From positions 1-32,431 of the forward strand of contig JADGEA010000020.1 of assembly GCA_016744615.1 (NCBI GenBank): a stretch of DNA of 32,431 nucleotides, in the 5' to 3' direction. Of this stretch, positions 9,121-17,598 are shown one piece after another (the stretch's first letter is position 1; each line of letters begins with the position of its first letter). This DNA is from Flavobacteriaceae bacterium (GTDB lineage: Bacteria; Bacteroidota; Bacteroidia; Flavobacteriales; Flavobacteriaceae). Below the pieces are notes generated by a model. It made no database searches and was not told where the DNA came from. It saw nothing but the letters and a program-made list of their open reading frames with translations. The position numbers and the translations under genes were made by a program.

Positions 9121-10608
9121 TTAAACCACCTCTTTTTTCATTTTATTTGCAACAACAAACAAAAGAGAAAGTCCTAATAAGCCTGCAGTTCCTACAGCCC
9201 CAATGATAATCGGATCTAAATTACATTCTAACCATGCATAATTTGGAGGAAGGTCTCTTAAAAAAGTTCCCCAAACAATAATCAAAACACTTAAAATAAC
9301 CGATGAAATTCCTTGATTTCGTGTGATCTTAACTTTAAAAATAGCAAGTAAGAACAAACCTAATATTCCTCCACCAAATATTCCGGAAATTTGCCACCAT
9401 ATATCCAATGCACTTTTGGCATTGATTAACAAAAAACCAAACACTATCCCAAGAAAACCCCAAAGGACTGTTGTTAAACGTAAAAAATTAATACTGCTTT
9501 TTTCAGATGCATTTGGTTTAAAATACTTTTTATAATAATCTAAGTAAAGCACAGTTGCAGAAGAATTTAATGCAGAATCCACCGTACTCATAGATGCAGC
9601 CAGTATCGCTGCAATGATCAAGCCTTTAACTCCAACAGGCAATTCATTTGCTATAAAATAAGGAAAAACCTGATCTCCTTTAACTATGGAGGGATCTAAA
9701 ACATGACCTCCACCTGAATAGAATGCAAACAAAGTAGTTCCAATATATAGAAATATTGCCGTTAATGGTAAGTAGATCAACATGGCAATCCAAACAGATT
9801 TTTTAGCCTCTTTTTCGGTTGCAACCGAACTATATTTTTGTGTATAATTTTGATCTGCCATTAAGTTTCTAATATTCTCTGTTACACCATAAATAATCAT
9901 AACCAATATAGTTCTGCTTGATAATGAAAATGATGTATCACCCAAACTAAATTTATTATCATCAAAGGCTTTTTGAATCAAATAATCAGGTTGTGAAAAA
10001 ACATTGGTGGTCAATAAATAAGCACTAAAAAGTAAACCTCCAATCATGATAACAGACTGCATTACATCTGTCCAAATAACAGCTTCCATCCCACCCATTA
10101 AAGTATAAGCAATTGTCATAACACCAATAATCAAAATCAACATTTGAATATCAATATCAACAAATGAGGTTAAAAGCAGAGATGACAGATACAAAATCAC
10201 CGCTGTTCTCCCTACCATAAATAAAACAAACGAGAAAGAAGCGTAAATACGAGCCCATTCACCTATTCTATCTTCAAGATACCTGTAAACAGAAATAATT
10301 TTATTTTTTCGGTAATGAGGTATTACATATTGTGTTACAAACCAGGTAACAGGAATAGCTGTTAAAGCAAAAATTAAAGGATGCCAGTTTGAATCAAAGG
10401 CTTTTCCGGGTACAGCAATATAGGAAATACTACTGGTATAAGCACTCATCACGGCAATACCTGCTGCCCATGCTGGTATACCTCTACCGGCTACCATAAA
10501 TTCTTCGGAAGTTTTAGTCTTCCTTAAAAAATATACACCCATTCCAACCATTACAATGCCGTAAACAACTAAAATTGCTGTATCTAAAAAACCCAATTGA
10601 TAATTCAT
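9121..10608 (-). CDS. Sodium:solute symporter (SSS family), probable sugar or sugar-acid importer
   Basis: This 495-residue protein has about 13 hydrophobic segments. SSS landmarks are SISYIAVPGKAF in the second or third helix, YTLMGGMEAVIWTDVMQ in the middle and AASMSTVDSALNSSATV in the helix that forms the Na2 site. The family uses a sodium gradient to import small solutes; some Bacteroidota and proteobacterial members carry sialic acids. It lies 9 nt downstream of the aldolase gene, so the two are co-transcribed, and linkage to an aldolase suggests that its cargo is the aldolase substrate. Sugar identity is inferred from neighbours only. Confidence 0.9.
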   Translation of the reverse strand: MNYQLGFLDTAILVVYGIVMVGMGVYFLRKTKTSEEFMVAGRGIPAWAAGIAVMSAYTSSISYIAVPGKAFDSNWHPLIFALTAIPVTWFVTQYVIPHYRKNKIISVYRYLEDRIGEWARIYASFSFVLFMVGRTAVILYLSSLLLTSFVDIDIQMLILIIGVMTIAYTLMGGMEAVIWTDVMQSVIMIGGLLFSAYLLTTNVFSQPDYLIQKAFDDNKFSLGDTSFSLSSRTILVMIIYGVTENIRNLMADQNYTQKYSSVATEKEAKKSVWIAMLIYLPLTAIFLYIGTTLFAFYSGGGHVLDPSIVKGDQVFPYFIANELPVGVKGLIIAAILAASMSTVDSALNSSATVLYLDYYKKYFKPNASEKSSINFLRLTTVLWGFLGIVFGFLLINAKSALDIWWQISGIFGGGILGLFLLAIFKVKITRNQGISSVILSVLIIVWGTFLRDLPPNYAWLECNLDPIIIGAVGTAGLLGLSLLFVVANKMKKEVV

Positions 10609-10617
10609 ATTATTAAT

Positions 10618-11538
10618 TTATACTACACTAATTTCTTTAAATTCTTCTACGTAATTCTTAATTTCATCTCGTTCCTCATCATTAAATCTACGAAGCGGAA
10701 GTGCCATATGATCATTACAAACTCCCATAGCATATAAAGCACTCTTCGTTCCTTTTGTAAATCTTGAAACATGGTTTCCTATATTATAAATAGTACTGTA
10801 TAATTTTAACACTTTATCACGAAGTTCAAAAATTGCTACTTTATCACCTGCTAAAGACGCATCATAAAGATCAACAAATAATTTTGGAAAAAAATTTGCT
10901 CCTCCTGCTACGGCTCCATGACCACCATAAATAATGGTTTCAGGCAAATATAACTCCGTACCTGCTATAATTGAAAATTCAGGGGCTTTTTTAAACTCAT
11001 CAATTAAAGAGTATAAATAAAATATATCACCTGAACTGTCTTTTATCCCTATAGCTCCCAGCTCTTTTGCTCTTTTCACAGTCTCAATAGAAAGATGCAT
11101 TTTTGTACAACTTGGCATATTATACATCATTACTGGCAAAGGTAAGGCAGGTATTAAGTTTTCCAAATAATCTATCATTTCTTCCTGAGCAATAGGAAAA
11201 TAATAAGGTGGCGCAACAACAACTGCATCTGCTCCGGCATCTTTTGAATAATTTGCTATATCTAAAGATCCCTCAAAAGAGGTATCAGTAATACCAACTA
11301 GAACGGGAACTCTTCCATTTATCAATTTACATGCTTTACTGATTAATTCTTTCCGTAAAGCGTAAGTCAAACTTGGTCCTTCACCATTCGTGCCGAGCAA
11401 GAATATTCCATGTACTCCTCCTGAAATCAGATGTTCAACTAACCTTTTTAATCCTTCTATATCTAATCCACCATTCTCTGTTAGGGGAGTGATCATTGGT
11501 GGAATAATTCCTTTTAAAGGTAAATTCATTTTTATCAT
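10618..11538 (-). CDS. DapA/NanA-superfamily aldolase (N-acetylneuraminate lyase or DHDPS-like)
   Basis: This 306-residue cytoplasmic TIM-barrel protein retains the superfamily active site: GTNGEGPS (49-56, binding the keto-acid carboxylate), Tyr139 in VMMYNMPS and Schiff-base Lys166 in IGIKDSSGD. It should split or form a bond to pyruvate. Next to a symporter and under a divergent AraC gene, a catabolic role on a nonulosonic or 2-keto-3-deoxy sugar acid is more likely than lysine synthesis. The first gene of the minus-strand unit, it is separated from the AraC gene by 131 nt. Met1 and Met4 are both possible starts. Confidence 0.87.
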   Translation of the reverse strand: MIKMNLPLKGIIPPMITPLTENGGLDIEGLKRLVEHLISGGVHGIFLLGTNGEGPSLTYALRKELISKACKLINGRVPVLVGITDTSFEGSLDIANYSKDAGADAVVVAPPYYFPIAQEEMIDYLENLIPALPLPVMMYNMPSCTKMHLSIETVKRAKELGAIGIKDSSGDIFYLYSLIDEFKKAPEFSIIAGTELYLPETIIYGGHGAVAGGANFFPKLFVDLYDASLAGDKVAIFELRDKVLKLYSTIYNIGNHVSRFTKGTKSALYAMGVCNDHMALPLRRFNDEERDEIKNYVEEFKEISVV

Positions 11539-11551
11539 ATTATATTTAATA

Positions 11552-11582
11552 CAAAGAAAATTGAATCTACCAATAGGTGCAA
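11552..11582 (-). promoter_or_regulatory. Possible promoter for the aldolase-symporter unit
   Basis: Read on the minus strand, TTG (11582-11580) is followed after 20 nt by TTTCTTTG (11559-11552), one mismatch from the Bacteroidota -7 box TAnnTTTG. It lies 14 nt upstream of the aldolase start. The mismatch makes this a tentative call. Confidence 0.3.
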
Positions 11583-11636
11583 GTACAATATTATTGAAAA
11601 TACATCAAATTTTAACCCTAATATCAATATTTTTTA

Positions 11637-11644
11637 TATTTTTG
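11637..11644 (+). promoter_or_regulatory. Probable -7 box of the AraC-family regulator
   Basis: TATTTTTG fits TAnnTTTG exactly and lies 26 nt before the regulator ATG. No clear TTG -33 element is seen at the usual distance, which would fit a promoter that needs an activator or self-regulation. Confidence 0.4.
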
Positions 11645-11669
11645 TTAAAACACAGTAATTTTATATTAA

Positions 11670-12521
11670 ATGGAGTTTATTTTTGAAAAAATATTTTTAC
11701 CAGAAAAGCATTCCTTTATTTCAAGAAAATTGCCCTTATTGTCAAGAGCTAGGGTACATTCACATCAAAATTTTGAATTAAATTTTGTTTATTCAGGAGT
11801 TGGCAGAAGAATTGTAGGTGATCATATCTCAAATTTTGAATCAGGTGAACTGGTACTTTTAAGTCCTAATTTACCCCATTGCTGGGAATTATTAGATGCC
11901 GAGAATGGTGAAGACCCCGCTTGCATTGTAACCCATTTTTCTGAAAATATTATTAAGTCTGATTTTTTTAATTTACCTGAACTTGAGCAATCTGTTGAAT
12001 TACTTAAAAAAGCCGCAAACCGAGGAATCAGATTCAAGATTAAAAACAATAGAGAATTAATCACTCTTTTGGAGGGTATGGTTGAACTGCAAGGGTTAAA
12101 GTATTATATTGCCTTATTACAATTGTTTGATTTATTGTTACATGTAAGAGATTTTGAGTTTCTTTCCAATCCTATTGATTCATCTGGTGTTTTTTCAAAA
12201 AACCTTGAAAAAATAAATGATGTATACGAATTTGTTTTTAAGAATATTCAGGAAGGTATTAAACTGGAAGAAGCTTCTGCAGTGTTAAATATGGCTCCAA
12301 GTTCATTTTGTAGGTTTTTTAAAAAGAAAACCAATGTTACATTTATGGAATATGTTGTAAGCGTAAGAATTGGGATTGCAGCAAAATTACTGGCCGAAAC
12401 AGACAAACAAATTACACAAATCTGTTTTGAATGTGGCTATAACAACCTTGCCAATTTCAACCATTATTTTAAAAAGAATATGGGAAAAACACCAACCGAA
12501 TACCGTAAGAGCTTTAGATAA
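11670..12521 (+). CDS. AraC-family transcriptional regulator
   Basis: This 283-residue protein has an N-terminal cupin-type sensing domain (about 20-90, with VHSHQNFELNFVYSG and LLSPNLPHCWE) and a C-terminal pair of helix-turn-helix motifs (about 185-283). The second motif holds the family signature ITQICFECGYNNLANFNHYFKKNMGKTPTEYR. It is transcribed away from the aldolase-symporter unit with 131 nt between them, the usual arrangement for a local sugar-responsive activator. Its own -7 box is near 11637. Convergent with the small membrane protein gene, 24 nt from its end. It probably controls the units on both sides; the inducer is unknown. Confidence 0.92.
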   Translation: MEFIFEKIFLPEKHSFISRKLPLLSRARVHSHQNFELNFVYSGVGRRIVGDHISNFESGELVLLSPNLPHCWELLDAENGEDPACIVTHFSENIIKSDFFNLPELEQSVELLKKAANRGIRFKIKNNRELITLLEGMVELQGLKYYIALLQLFDLLLHVRDFEFLSNPIDSSGVFSKNLEKINDVYEFVFKNIQEGIKLEEASAVLNMAPSSFCRFFKKKTNVTFMEYVVSVRIGIAAKLLAETDKQITQICFECGYNNLANFNHYFKKNMGKTPTEYRKSFR

Positions 12522-12545
12522 AAAAGATAATTTGATTAAATCGAT

Positions 12546-13175
12546 TTACTTTCTTCCCAATAAATTAATTATAAAACCAACAAAAAAGGTTAGAAATGAT
12601 ATTAAACTTATTGGTGGTAATCCCCCTTGCCATTTATAAACTGTGACCCATCCGGTATAGCCCATAAAGAAAAGATGAATACCTGTTAAAAGCATTCCAT
12701 AAACAACATATTTTCTGGAAGTTATCCATTTTATTATTTTTTCATCCTGTTTCAAACCGGGTTTAAAACTGATATTATAAATCCACAAAAAAATAAAACT
12801 TAAAATACCTCCCAATAAACTTAATCCACCTCTTAACGAAAGCGTACCATCTGCAACAAAAAAGACCTTATAATACTTTGGGTTTAAAATAGATAAACTC
12901 ATAAAAACATGGATCAACGCAAATAAAAATCCAGCAATACCCATTGATCTTCTGCTATTTAACCAGAAATCTGATATTTTTACTCCCATATTCTGCAATG
13001 GACCTAATGAAAAATTAATGGTCAGCAAAATCAATGACGATAGTGCAATTCCTTTGTTTAAAACAAAAAAAGGAAGGTCTTTCCATGGAACATCTCCAAC
13101 AATATTATATCTTAAAATTGCGTAAGAAACAGATATAAATATTGAAACTAAAATGATATAACGGCCATATTTCAT
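12546..13175 (-). CDS. Ferric-reductase-like (MsrQ/YedZ-type) small membrane protein
   Basis: This 209-residue protein has about six hydrophobic segments. RRSMGIAGFLFALIHVF (75-91) resembles the RR-LG-x-H motif that begins the haem-binding part of ferric-reductase-like domains such as MsrQ, and a second helix has LLTGIHLFFMG (His167). His89 and His167 are possible haem ligands, but the His expected near residue 154-160 (the LHRLVY position of MsrQ) is absent. It may have lost haem or bind it differently. It is the last gene of the long minus-strand unit, 69 nt after the 424-residue membrane protein. Family call moderate; a role in sugar use is not evident. Confidence 0.6.
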   Translation of the reverse strand: MKYGRYIILVSIFISVSYAILRYNIVGDVPWKDLPFFVLNKGIALSSLILLTINFSLGPLQNMGVKISDFWLNSRRSMGIAGFLFALIHVFMSLSILNPKYYKVFFVADGTLSLRGGLSLLGGILSFIFLWIYNISFKPGLKQDEKIIKWITSRKYVVYGMLLTGIHLFFMGYTGWVTVYKWQGGLPPISLISFLTFFVGFIINLLGRK

Positions 13176-13244
13176 CTTAAAAAATATTCAACTTATTCTT
13201 TATTATTAAAATCACTTTCCTTATCCACATTTTGTATTTTTATT

Positions 13245-14519
13245 CTAATTTACAGGAAACCTGTTATGTGCCCCTCCTAATTCTCCATGAATCTGGATGG
13301 CAATTACAGCAAGAATTACAATAAAAATCAGGATAAGAATAAGATAAGTAAACCATTTTTTTGTATTTACTTTATCTGTAACAGTTTTATATATTGCCGC
13401 CATATTTTTTCTTAACAATATGAATATCAATATAATATTTACAATATACAAATGGTGATTAAATTCTGTTCTACCTGCAAATAGCCCTGTTACAGTATAA
13501 CTAATAAAAATATAAACGGACAGATAAACAAAAAAGAATAACATCACATCTTTCTTTTTATAATTTCCATCTTTTAATTTCCAAAAGAGAAAAACTGACA
13601 TTATTAGCATAATAATTGCAACTACAGATGTACTAATCGAGGCTACAACATCTAGATTAATCAGTTCACCCAAACGTTTCATAAGATATTCATAAGTCAA
13701 AGATTCTCTGTATATGATCAATGGTATAATAACGATAAGAATGAACAATGCTATACGGTTCACCCATATTTTAGGTTTTACTTCTTCCGTTGGCCATTTG
13801 GAACTAAATACGCCATATGCCATTCCCAAACCACCAAAAAATCCAATACTGTATTCCATCACATTCCACATATTGAATTCAATTTCAAGTACATTACCTG
13901 TAATCTGTAAAAAATTACCAAAAGCAAATCCAAATCCTCCACCAAGAGTTGAAAAAATTGCCACACGAATGGCTGAATTTCTTTTTTCTCTTGCCATATA
14001 CCACAACATTGCCAGACCAGCTCCCAAAATAATTGCCCACGCTTCTGATCGCGGAGGTGTCATTTTAAAACCAATCTGTTCCACAAAGAAATAATAGCTA
14101 AGAATTCCTCCTGCCACCATTTCTGCCATGAGCGAACCCCATTTTACCTTATTCTTTTCTGTAGAATCTAAAACCAATCCAACCAATCCTCCACCAAGCA
14201 ACCCAAATAAGGCACCTATAACAAACAGCATACTTAAGCCATAAAATGCATTGATAAAATTATCGGCATGACCGTAACCAACCACCACACCATAACTAAT
14301 CATTCCTCCTGCACCCCAACCAATAGCTGAAGCCAAAGCAACCAAAACCATTTTGTTATACCAATCCTTTCTGTTTGATACCATTACAAGTGCCAGTCCA
14401 CCAATAGCACCGGCCCATGCTGCACCCTGTTCATGACCAAACTGCCCCCTAATTGCCCATGCTGTAGCTAATGACATCGCTACAATAAGCATACTTATCC
14501 ATTGTTCCTTACTTTTCAT
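13245..14519 (-). CDS. Polytopic membrane protein of unknown function, candidate transporter
   Basis: I do not recognise a family. The 424-residue protein has about 11-12 hydrophobic segments rich in glycine. A striking N-terminal motif, AWAIRGQFGHEQGAAWAG (20-37), puts Arg, His and Glu inside or beside the first membrane segments. Further glycine-rich helices follow (AIGWGAGGMISYG, GALFGLLGGGLVG, TLGGGFGFAFGNF), and the C-terminus ends in GELGGAHNRFPVN. The charged residues within helices and repeated glycine packing suggest a transporter or a membrane enzyme. It sits 52 nt downstream of the NagX-like gene and upstream of the ferric-reductase-like gene, so all three membrane proteins are likely made together. 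Confidence 0.75.
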   Translation of the reverse strand: MKSKEQWISMLIVAMSLATAWAIRGQFGHEQGAAWAGAIGGLALVMVSNRKDWYNKMVLVALASAIGWGAGGMISYGVVVGYGHADNFINAFYGLSMLFVIGALFGLLGGGLVGLVLDSTEKNKVKWGSLMAEMVAGGILSYYFFVEQIGFKMTPPRSEAWAIILGAGLAMLWYMAREKRNSAIRVAIFSTLGGGFGFAFGNFLQITGNVLEIEFNMWNVMEYSIGFFGGLGMAYGVFSSKWPTEEVKPKIWVNRIALFILIVIIPLIIYRESLTYEYLMKRLGELINLDVVASISTSVVAIIMLIMSVFLFWKLKDGNYKKKDVMLFFFVYLSVYIFISYTVTGLFAGRTEFNHHLYIVNIILIFILLRKNMAAIYKTVTDKVNTKKWFTYLILILIFIVILAVIAIQIHGELGGAHNRFPVN

Positions 14520-14571
14520 ATTTTGTTTTATTAGTTACAAGAAAACAGTTCCTTAAAGAAAATAAACTCTG

Positions 14572-15687
14572 TTAAACTCTTAAAAATATTTTATTTTTAT
14601 ATAGATAATACAATATTGCCCATTCCAAACAAATGCTACCTAAAAGGATAATCACCTGACCAAAATCTCCTATAGGATTTGCTATAAATCCAAGAAAAAA
14701 TTCTGAAATACCTTTGGAATTCATAATTCTATGCCCCATATATATTGTTATGGAATTCAATCCGATAACTCTAAAAAAGAATGTCCACTTCCTCCACCTT
14801 TTAACATCAATAACATAGTAAAATACTCCCATCAATACAAAACTAATACCCGAGGTAAGAAAGTTAAACGAAACTGTCCAAATATTCTTAATAATCGGAT
14901 AAACAGGTGATAGCACTAATGCTAAGGAAATTAATACCGCTCCAATTATCAAAAGTGATCTTGTTTTTTTCTGCTGTGTGTAGGTCTTATTTCTAAGAAT
15001 AAAACCTGCAAATGATCCAAATAAGGTAATTGCTGTTGCAGATACAATGGACAAAATTCCTTCTGGATCATATGTTCCATAAATTAATTTTCCAGGAAGA
15101 AAATTTTGATCGATCCAGGCATTGATACTTCCTTCCGGAGTAAGCACTCCGGCACCAAATCCAGGAACGGGTGTAAAAAGTTGTAAAATAGTAATTCCTA
15201 ACAGAATTCCAGCTAACCAAAATATCCTAGCCTTTATGGAATTTGAATACACTACAATCATAGAGGCAAAAAAGTATCCAATTCCTATTTGTGATAAAAC
15301 ACTTAGGTAACGTGGGTTCTCAAATCCATGTTTTAAAACACCATTATAGATTAATCCAAACAGCACTAGCAATAGCATTCTTTTAAATACTTTTTTAAAT
15401 AAAACTGATTTTTCAACCCCTTTCTCTACTCTACTTGTTAGAGCAAAAGGGATTGCTACACCCGAAATAAACATAAAAAGCGGAAATATCAAATCCTCAA
15501 AACGAAATCCTTCCCACGGAACATGATGCATTTGTTTTGCCAAAACTTCTATCCATCCCCATTCCGTGGCTTTAGCTAGAGCACCCAACAAAGCTCCACC
15601 ACCAATGATCCAGAACATATCAAACCCTCTTAAGGTATCTAAAGAATAAAGCCTTTCTTTTTGATTTTTTTTTATTTCTACAGACAT
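14572..15687 (-). CDS. NagX/HGSNAT-like membrane protein (DUF5009/DUF1624-type)
   Basis: This 371-residue protein has about ten hydrophobic segments. It opens with RLYSLDTLRGFDMFWIIGGG and HHVPWEGFRFEDLIFPLFMFISG, the hallmark region of the family that includes human heparan-alpha-glucosaminide N-acetyltransferase and bacterial NagX. The paired His54/His55 before PWEG matches the position of the active His in HGSNAT. Bacterial NagX is encoded in N-acetylglucosamine use clusters and may move or acetylate amino sugars at the membrane. It lies 20 nt downstream of the CBM9-like gene, so the two are co-transcribed. The link suggests amino-sugar chemistry in this pathway, but neither activity nor direction is proven by sequence. 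Confidence 0.8.
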   Translation of the reverse strand: MSVEIKKNQKERLYSLDTLRGFDMFWIIGGGALLGALAKATEWGWIEVLAKQMHHVPWEGFRFEDLIFPLFMFISGVAIPFALTSRVEKGVEKSVLFKKVFKRMLLLVLFGLIYNGVLKHGFENPRYLSVLSQIGIGYFFASMIVVYSNSIKARIFWLAGILLGITILQLFTPVPGFGAGVLTPEGSINAWIDQNFLPGKLIYGTYDPEGILSIVSATAITLFGSFAGFILRNKTYTQQKKTRSLLIIGAVLISLALVLSPVYPIIKNIWTVSFNFLTSGISFVLMGVFYYVIDVKRWRKWTFFFRVIGLNSITIYMGHRIMNSKGISEFFLGFIANPIGDFGQVIILLGSICLEWAILYYLYKNKIFLRV

Positions 15688-15707
15688 AATTTATTATCTT
15701 TTTTTAT

Positions 15708-17411
15708 TTATTTTATTATATAACCATAAATGACAGAACTGGAATCAGCTCCCCAATTATCTGATTTGTAATGGTCACTTGACCCCTCTACTCCTACAGC
15801 GATATCAATTTTTTTTCCAACATGTATCAAACTATTACCATTTCTATCTTTAAGAAATCCTGTCATTTCTACCCTAACTTCGACTTCTGAACCATCAGGA
15901 GAAAGTGATATAATTATATCTTCACTTGTTCCTTCTGCATAATCTTCAGTTGTAGATCTTATACCATCTCTATGAACATATTCCATTTTATACCTTTCTC
16001 GTTTCTTACCTTCACTATCCGTTCGAGAATAAAAGGATGATCCCAACTCTAGTTTACCACTCAAAATCTCTTTTTCTGCTCCAATTCCGGTAAATCCAAA
16101 AAAGGTTTTTATAAACTTATTTCCAATAAATTCAAATTGAGCTTCAGAATCATCTCCAATAGGAATTCCAAAATAACAATTATCGTCTCTTGTAGGAGGA
16201 TAGCCTGTTAACGGATTCCTATCAACATCTATATAAGTATACCAATAATACCTGCCTTTTTCCCCTGTTCTACCATGTGCTCCGGCAACTCTTGTGTAAA
16301 AATAAATAAATTTATCATCATTGCTAACCTTGAATTCAAGAAGATCTGTATCTGGATTTTTAAAAAGATAAGACACATAATCCCCTTGAATATCGCTTAT
16401 TCCTTCAATGTTTCTCCAATCCTGAAAATCACCGTCTATTACGATTTTATCTAACCTTAATGATTCTGTTTTATCACTTGCATTATTAGCACTTAGAAAA
16501 AGATCTCCTTCCATTAAATCTATACTATTAAAAAATGTGCCCTTAAAAGTTAAGGAAATCATTTCTCCTTTTCCTTGCTGACTGGCTCCTGTTATCAATT
16601 CTGGCCGAAAAGCCACTTTACTTTGAACTATATTCGATTTTTGAATATTACAGCTTGCGATCTCTATCTTTTTACTATTCAATATTCCGTATAAAATCAA
16701 ATTGGAGTTCTCTTCTTGATAACTAATTTCAAATTGAATATTTTTCAATAATCTTCCATTATTCCCAAAGAGATCTATCGGAAGATAATGACGTTTGTCT
16801 TTTATCAACTCTTTGTTCTCAGATAGTTTAAGTTTGATAAGCTTTTTGCTAAAAGGGTCGAATATAATTTGATCTGTAGGTGTTTTTAATATAGGAAAAT
16901 CATTTCCTTCCGACACTTTGAATTTAGGAATGAACCTTCCTTGTTCATCAATTATTCCGATTGGTCTTTCATTATATTTTGACGAATATCCACCAACAAT
17001 TATCTCATCATCTTCTTCGTATACCCTGCCATCCCATATAGGTATTGCTTCGTTATAGGATCGATACTTTGTATTTTTTTCAACATAAAAATCTAAATTA
17101 AACAAGCTCTCTTTTTTCTTTATCTGAACTTTTCCATTTTTATCTATAAGGTCATCTTTTAATATACTTACAATAAAATATGGATTGGATAAAATCTTTT
17201 CACTATTAGGGTTTAATCCATTCTTCTCTAAAAAAACCTCATGAGATTTATCCCCGTTTTTGTCTAGATATCTACTTTGGATAACCTCTATCTTACTTTT
17301 TTGAAAAATTCTGGACTCCTGAATCTGTCCGTTTAAGTTATCGTCTTGTGCATTGGAATGCATGGCAATAAAAAGCAACATCAAATTAATAAGTAATCTA
17401 TTTTTCATCAA
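15708..17411 (-). CDS. Secreted protein with a C-terminal CBM9/DOMON-like domain
   Basis: This 567-residue protein has a signal peptide (about 1-21, ending HSNAQ). I recognise no domain in the first 310 residues, which are rich in short charged strands (IDKNGKVQIKK, IDEQGRFIPK). Residues about 322-567 start with LDKIVIDGDFQDWRNIEG and continue with DKFIYFYTRVAG and YTYIDVDRNPLTGY, the typical shape of CBM9-like sugar-binding domains in exported Bacteroidota proteins. Asp-rich turns (DVDRNPLTGYPPTRDDN) could bind calcium. First gene before the three membrane proteins, with a likely promoter about 46-53 nt upstream. Probably a glycan-binding or weakly enzymatic surface protein. Function unknown. 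Confidence 0.72.
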   Translation of the reverse strand: MMKNRLLINLMLLFIAMHSNAQDDNLNGQIQESRIFQKSKIEVIQSRYLDKNGDKSHEVFLEKNGLNPNSEKILSNPYFIVSILKDDLIDKNGKVQIKKKESLFNLDFYVEKNTKYRSYNEAIPIWDGRVYEEDDEIIVGGYSSKYNERPIGIIDEQGRFIPKFKVSEGNDFPILKTPTDQIIFDPFSKKLIKLKLSENKELIKDKRHYLPIDLFGNNGRLLKNIQFEISYQEENSNLILYGILNSKKIEIASCNIQKSNIVQSKVAFRPELITGASQQGKGEMISLTFKGTFFNSIDLMEGDLFLSANNASDKTESLRLDKIVIDGDFQDWRNIEGISDIQGDYVSYLFKNPDTDLLEFKVSNDDKFIYFYTRVAGAHGRTGEKGRYYWYTYIDVDRNPLTGYPPTRDDNCYFGIPIGDDSEAQFEFIGNKFIKTFFGFTGIGAEKEILSGKLELGSSFYSRTDSEGKKRERYKMEYVHRDGIRSTTEDYAEGTSEDIIISLSPDGSEVEVRVEMTGFLKDRNGNSLIHVGKKIDIAVGVEGSSDHYKSDNWGADSSSVIYGYIIK

Positions 17412-17456
17412 TAGTTATTTAATTAGTTATCGTATTATGACCCATCGTAAAACATT

Positions 17457-17464
17457 CAAATGTA
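17457..17464 (-). promoter_or_regulatory. Probable -7 box upstream of the CBM9-like gene
   Basis: TACATTTG on the minus strand fits the Bacteroidota -7 consensus TAnnTTTG exactly and ends 46 nt before the start codon at 17411. I see no TTG at the expected -33 distance. It lies in the 187-nt gap after the HAD gene and suggests that the four genes 17411-12546 can form a separate transcript. Confidence 0.42.
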
Positions 17465-17598
17465 TGTTATTAACAAGTATCTAATTTCGTGCATTCTGCT
17501 TTAAATACGTTAATTATTCACCTTCTTCTAATCAACCAGAACCCTTTTATATAGTTTAATATACTGAAAATGAGATAAATCAATATGAATTATCAGTA

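Noticed and set aside
9121-11538. A canonical sialic acid (nan) operon
   Set aside because: Aldolase, symporter and sialidase-like genes fit, but no N-acylglucosamine epimerase (nanE), ROK kinase, nagA or nagB is seen in the window, so I describe the parts without naming nan genes.
11539-11669. AraC-protein operator repeats in the divergent spacer
   Set aside because: AT-rich half-matches such as CAATATTATTG occur, but no convincing pair of direct repeats stands out from the background.
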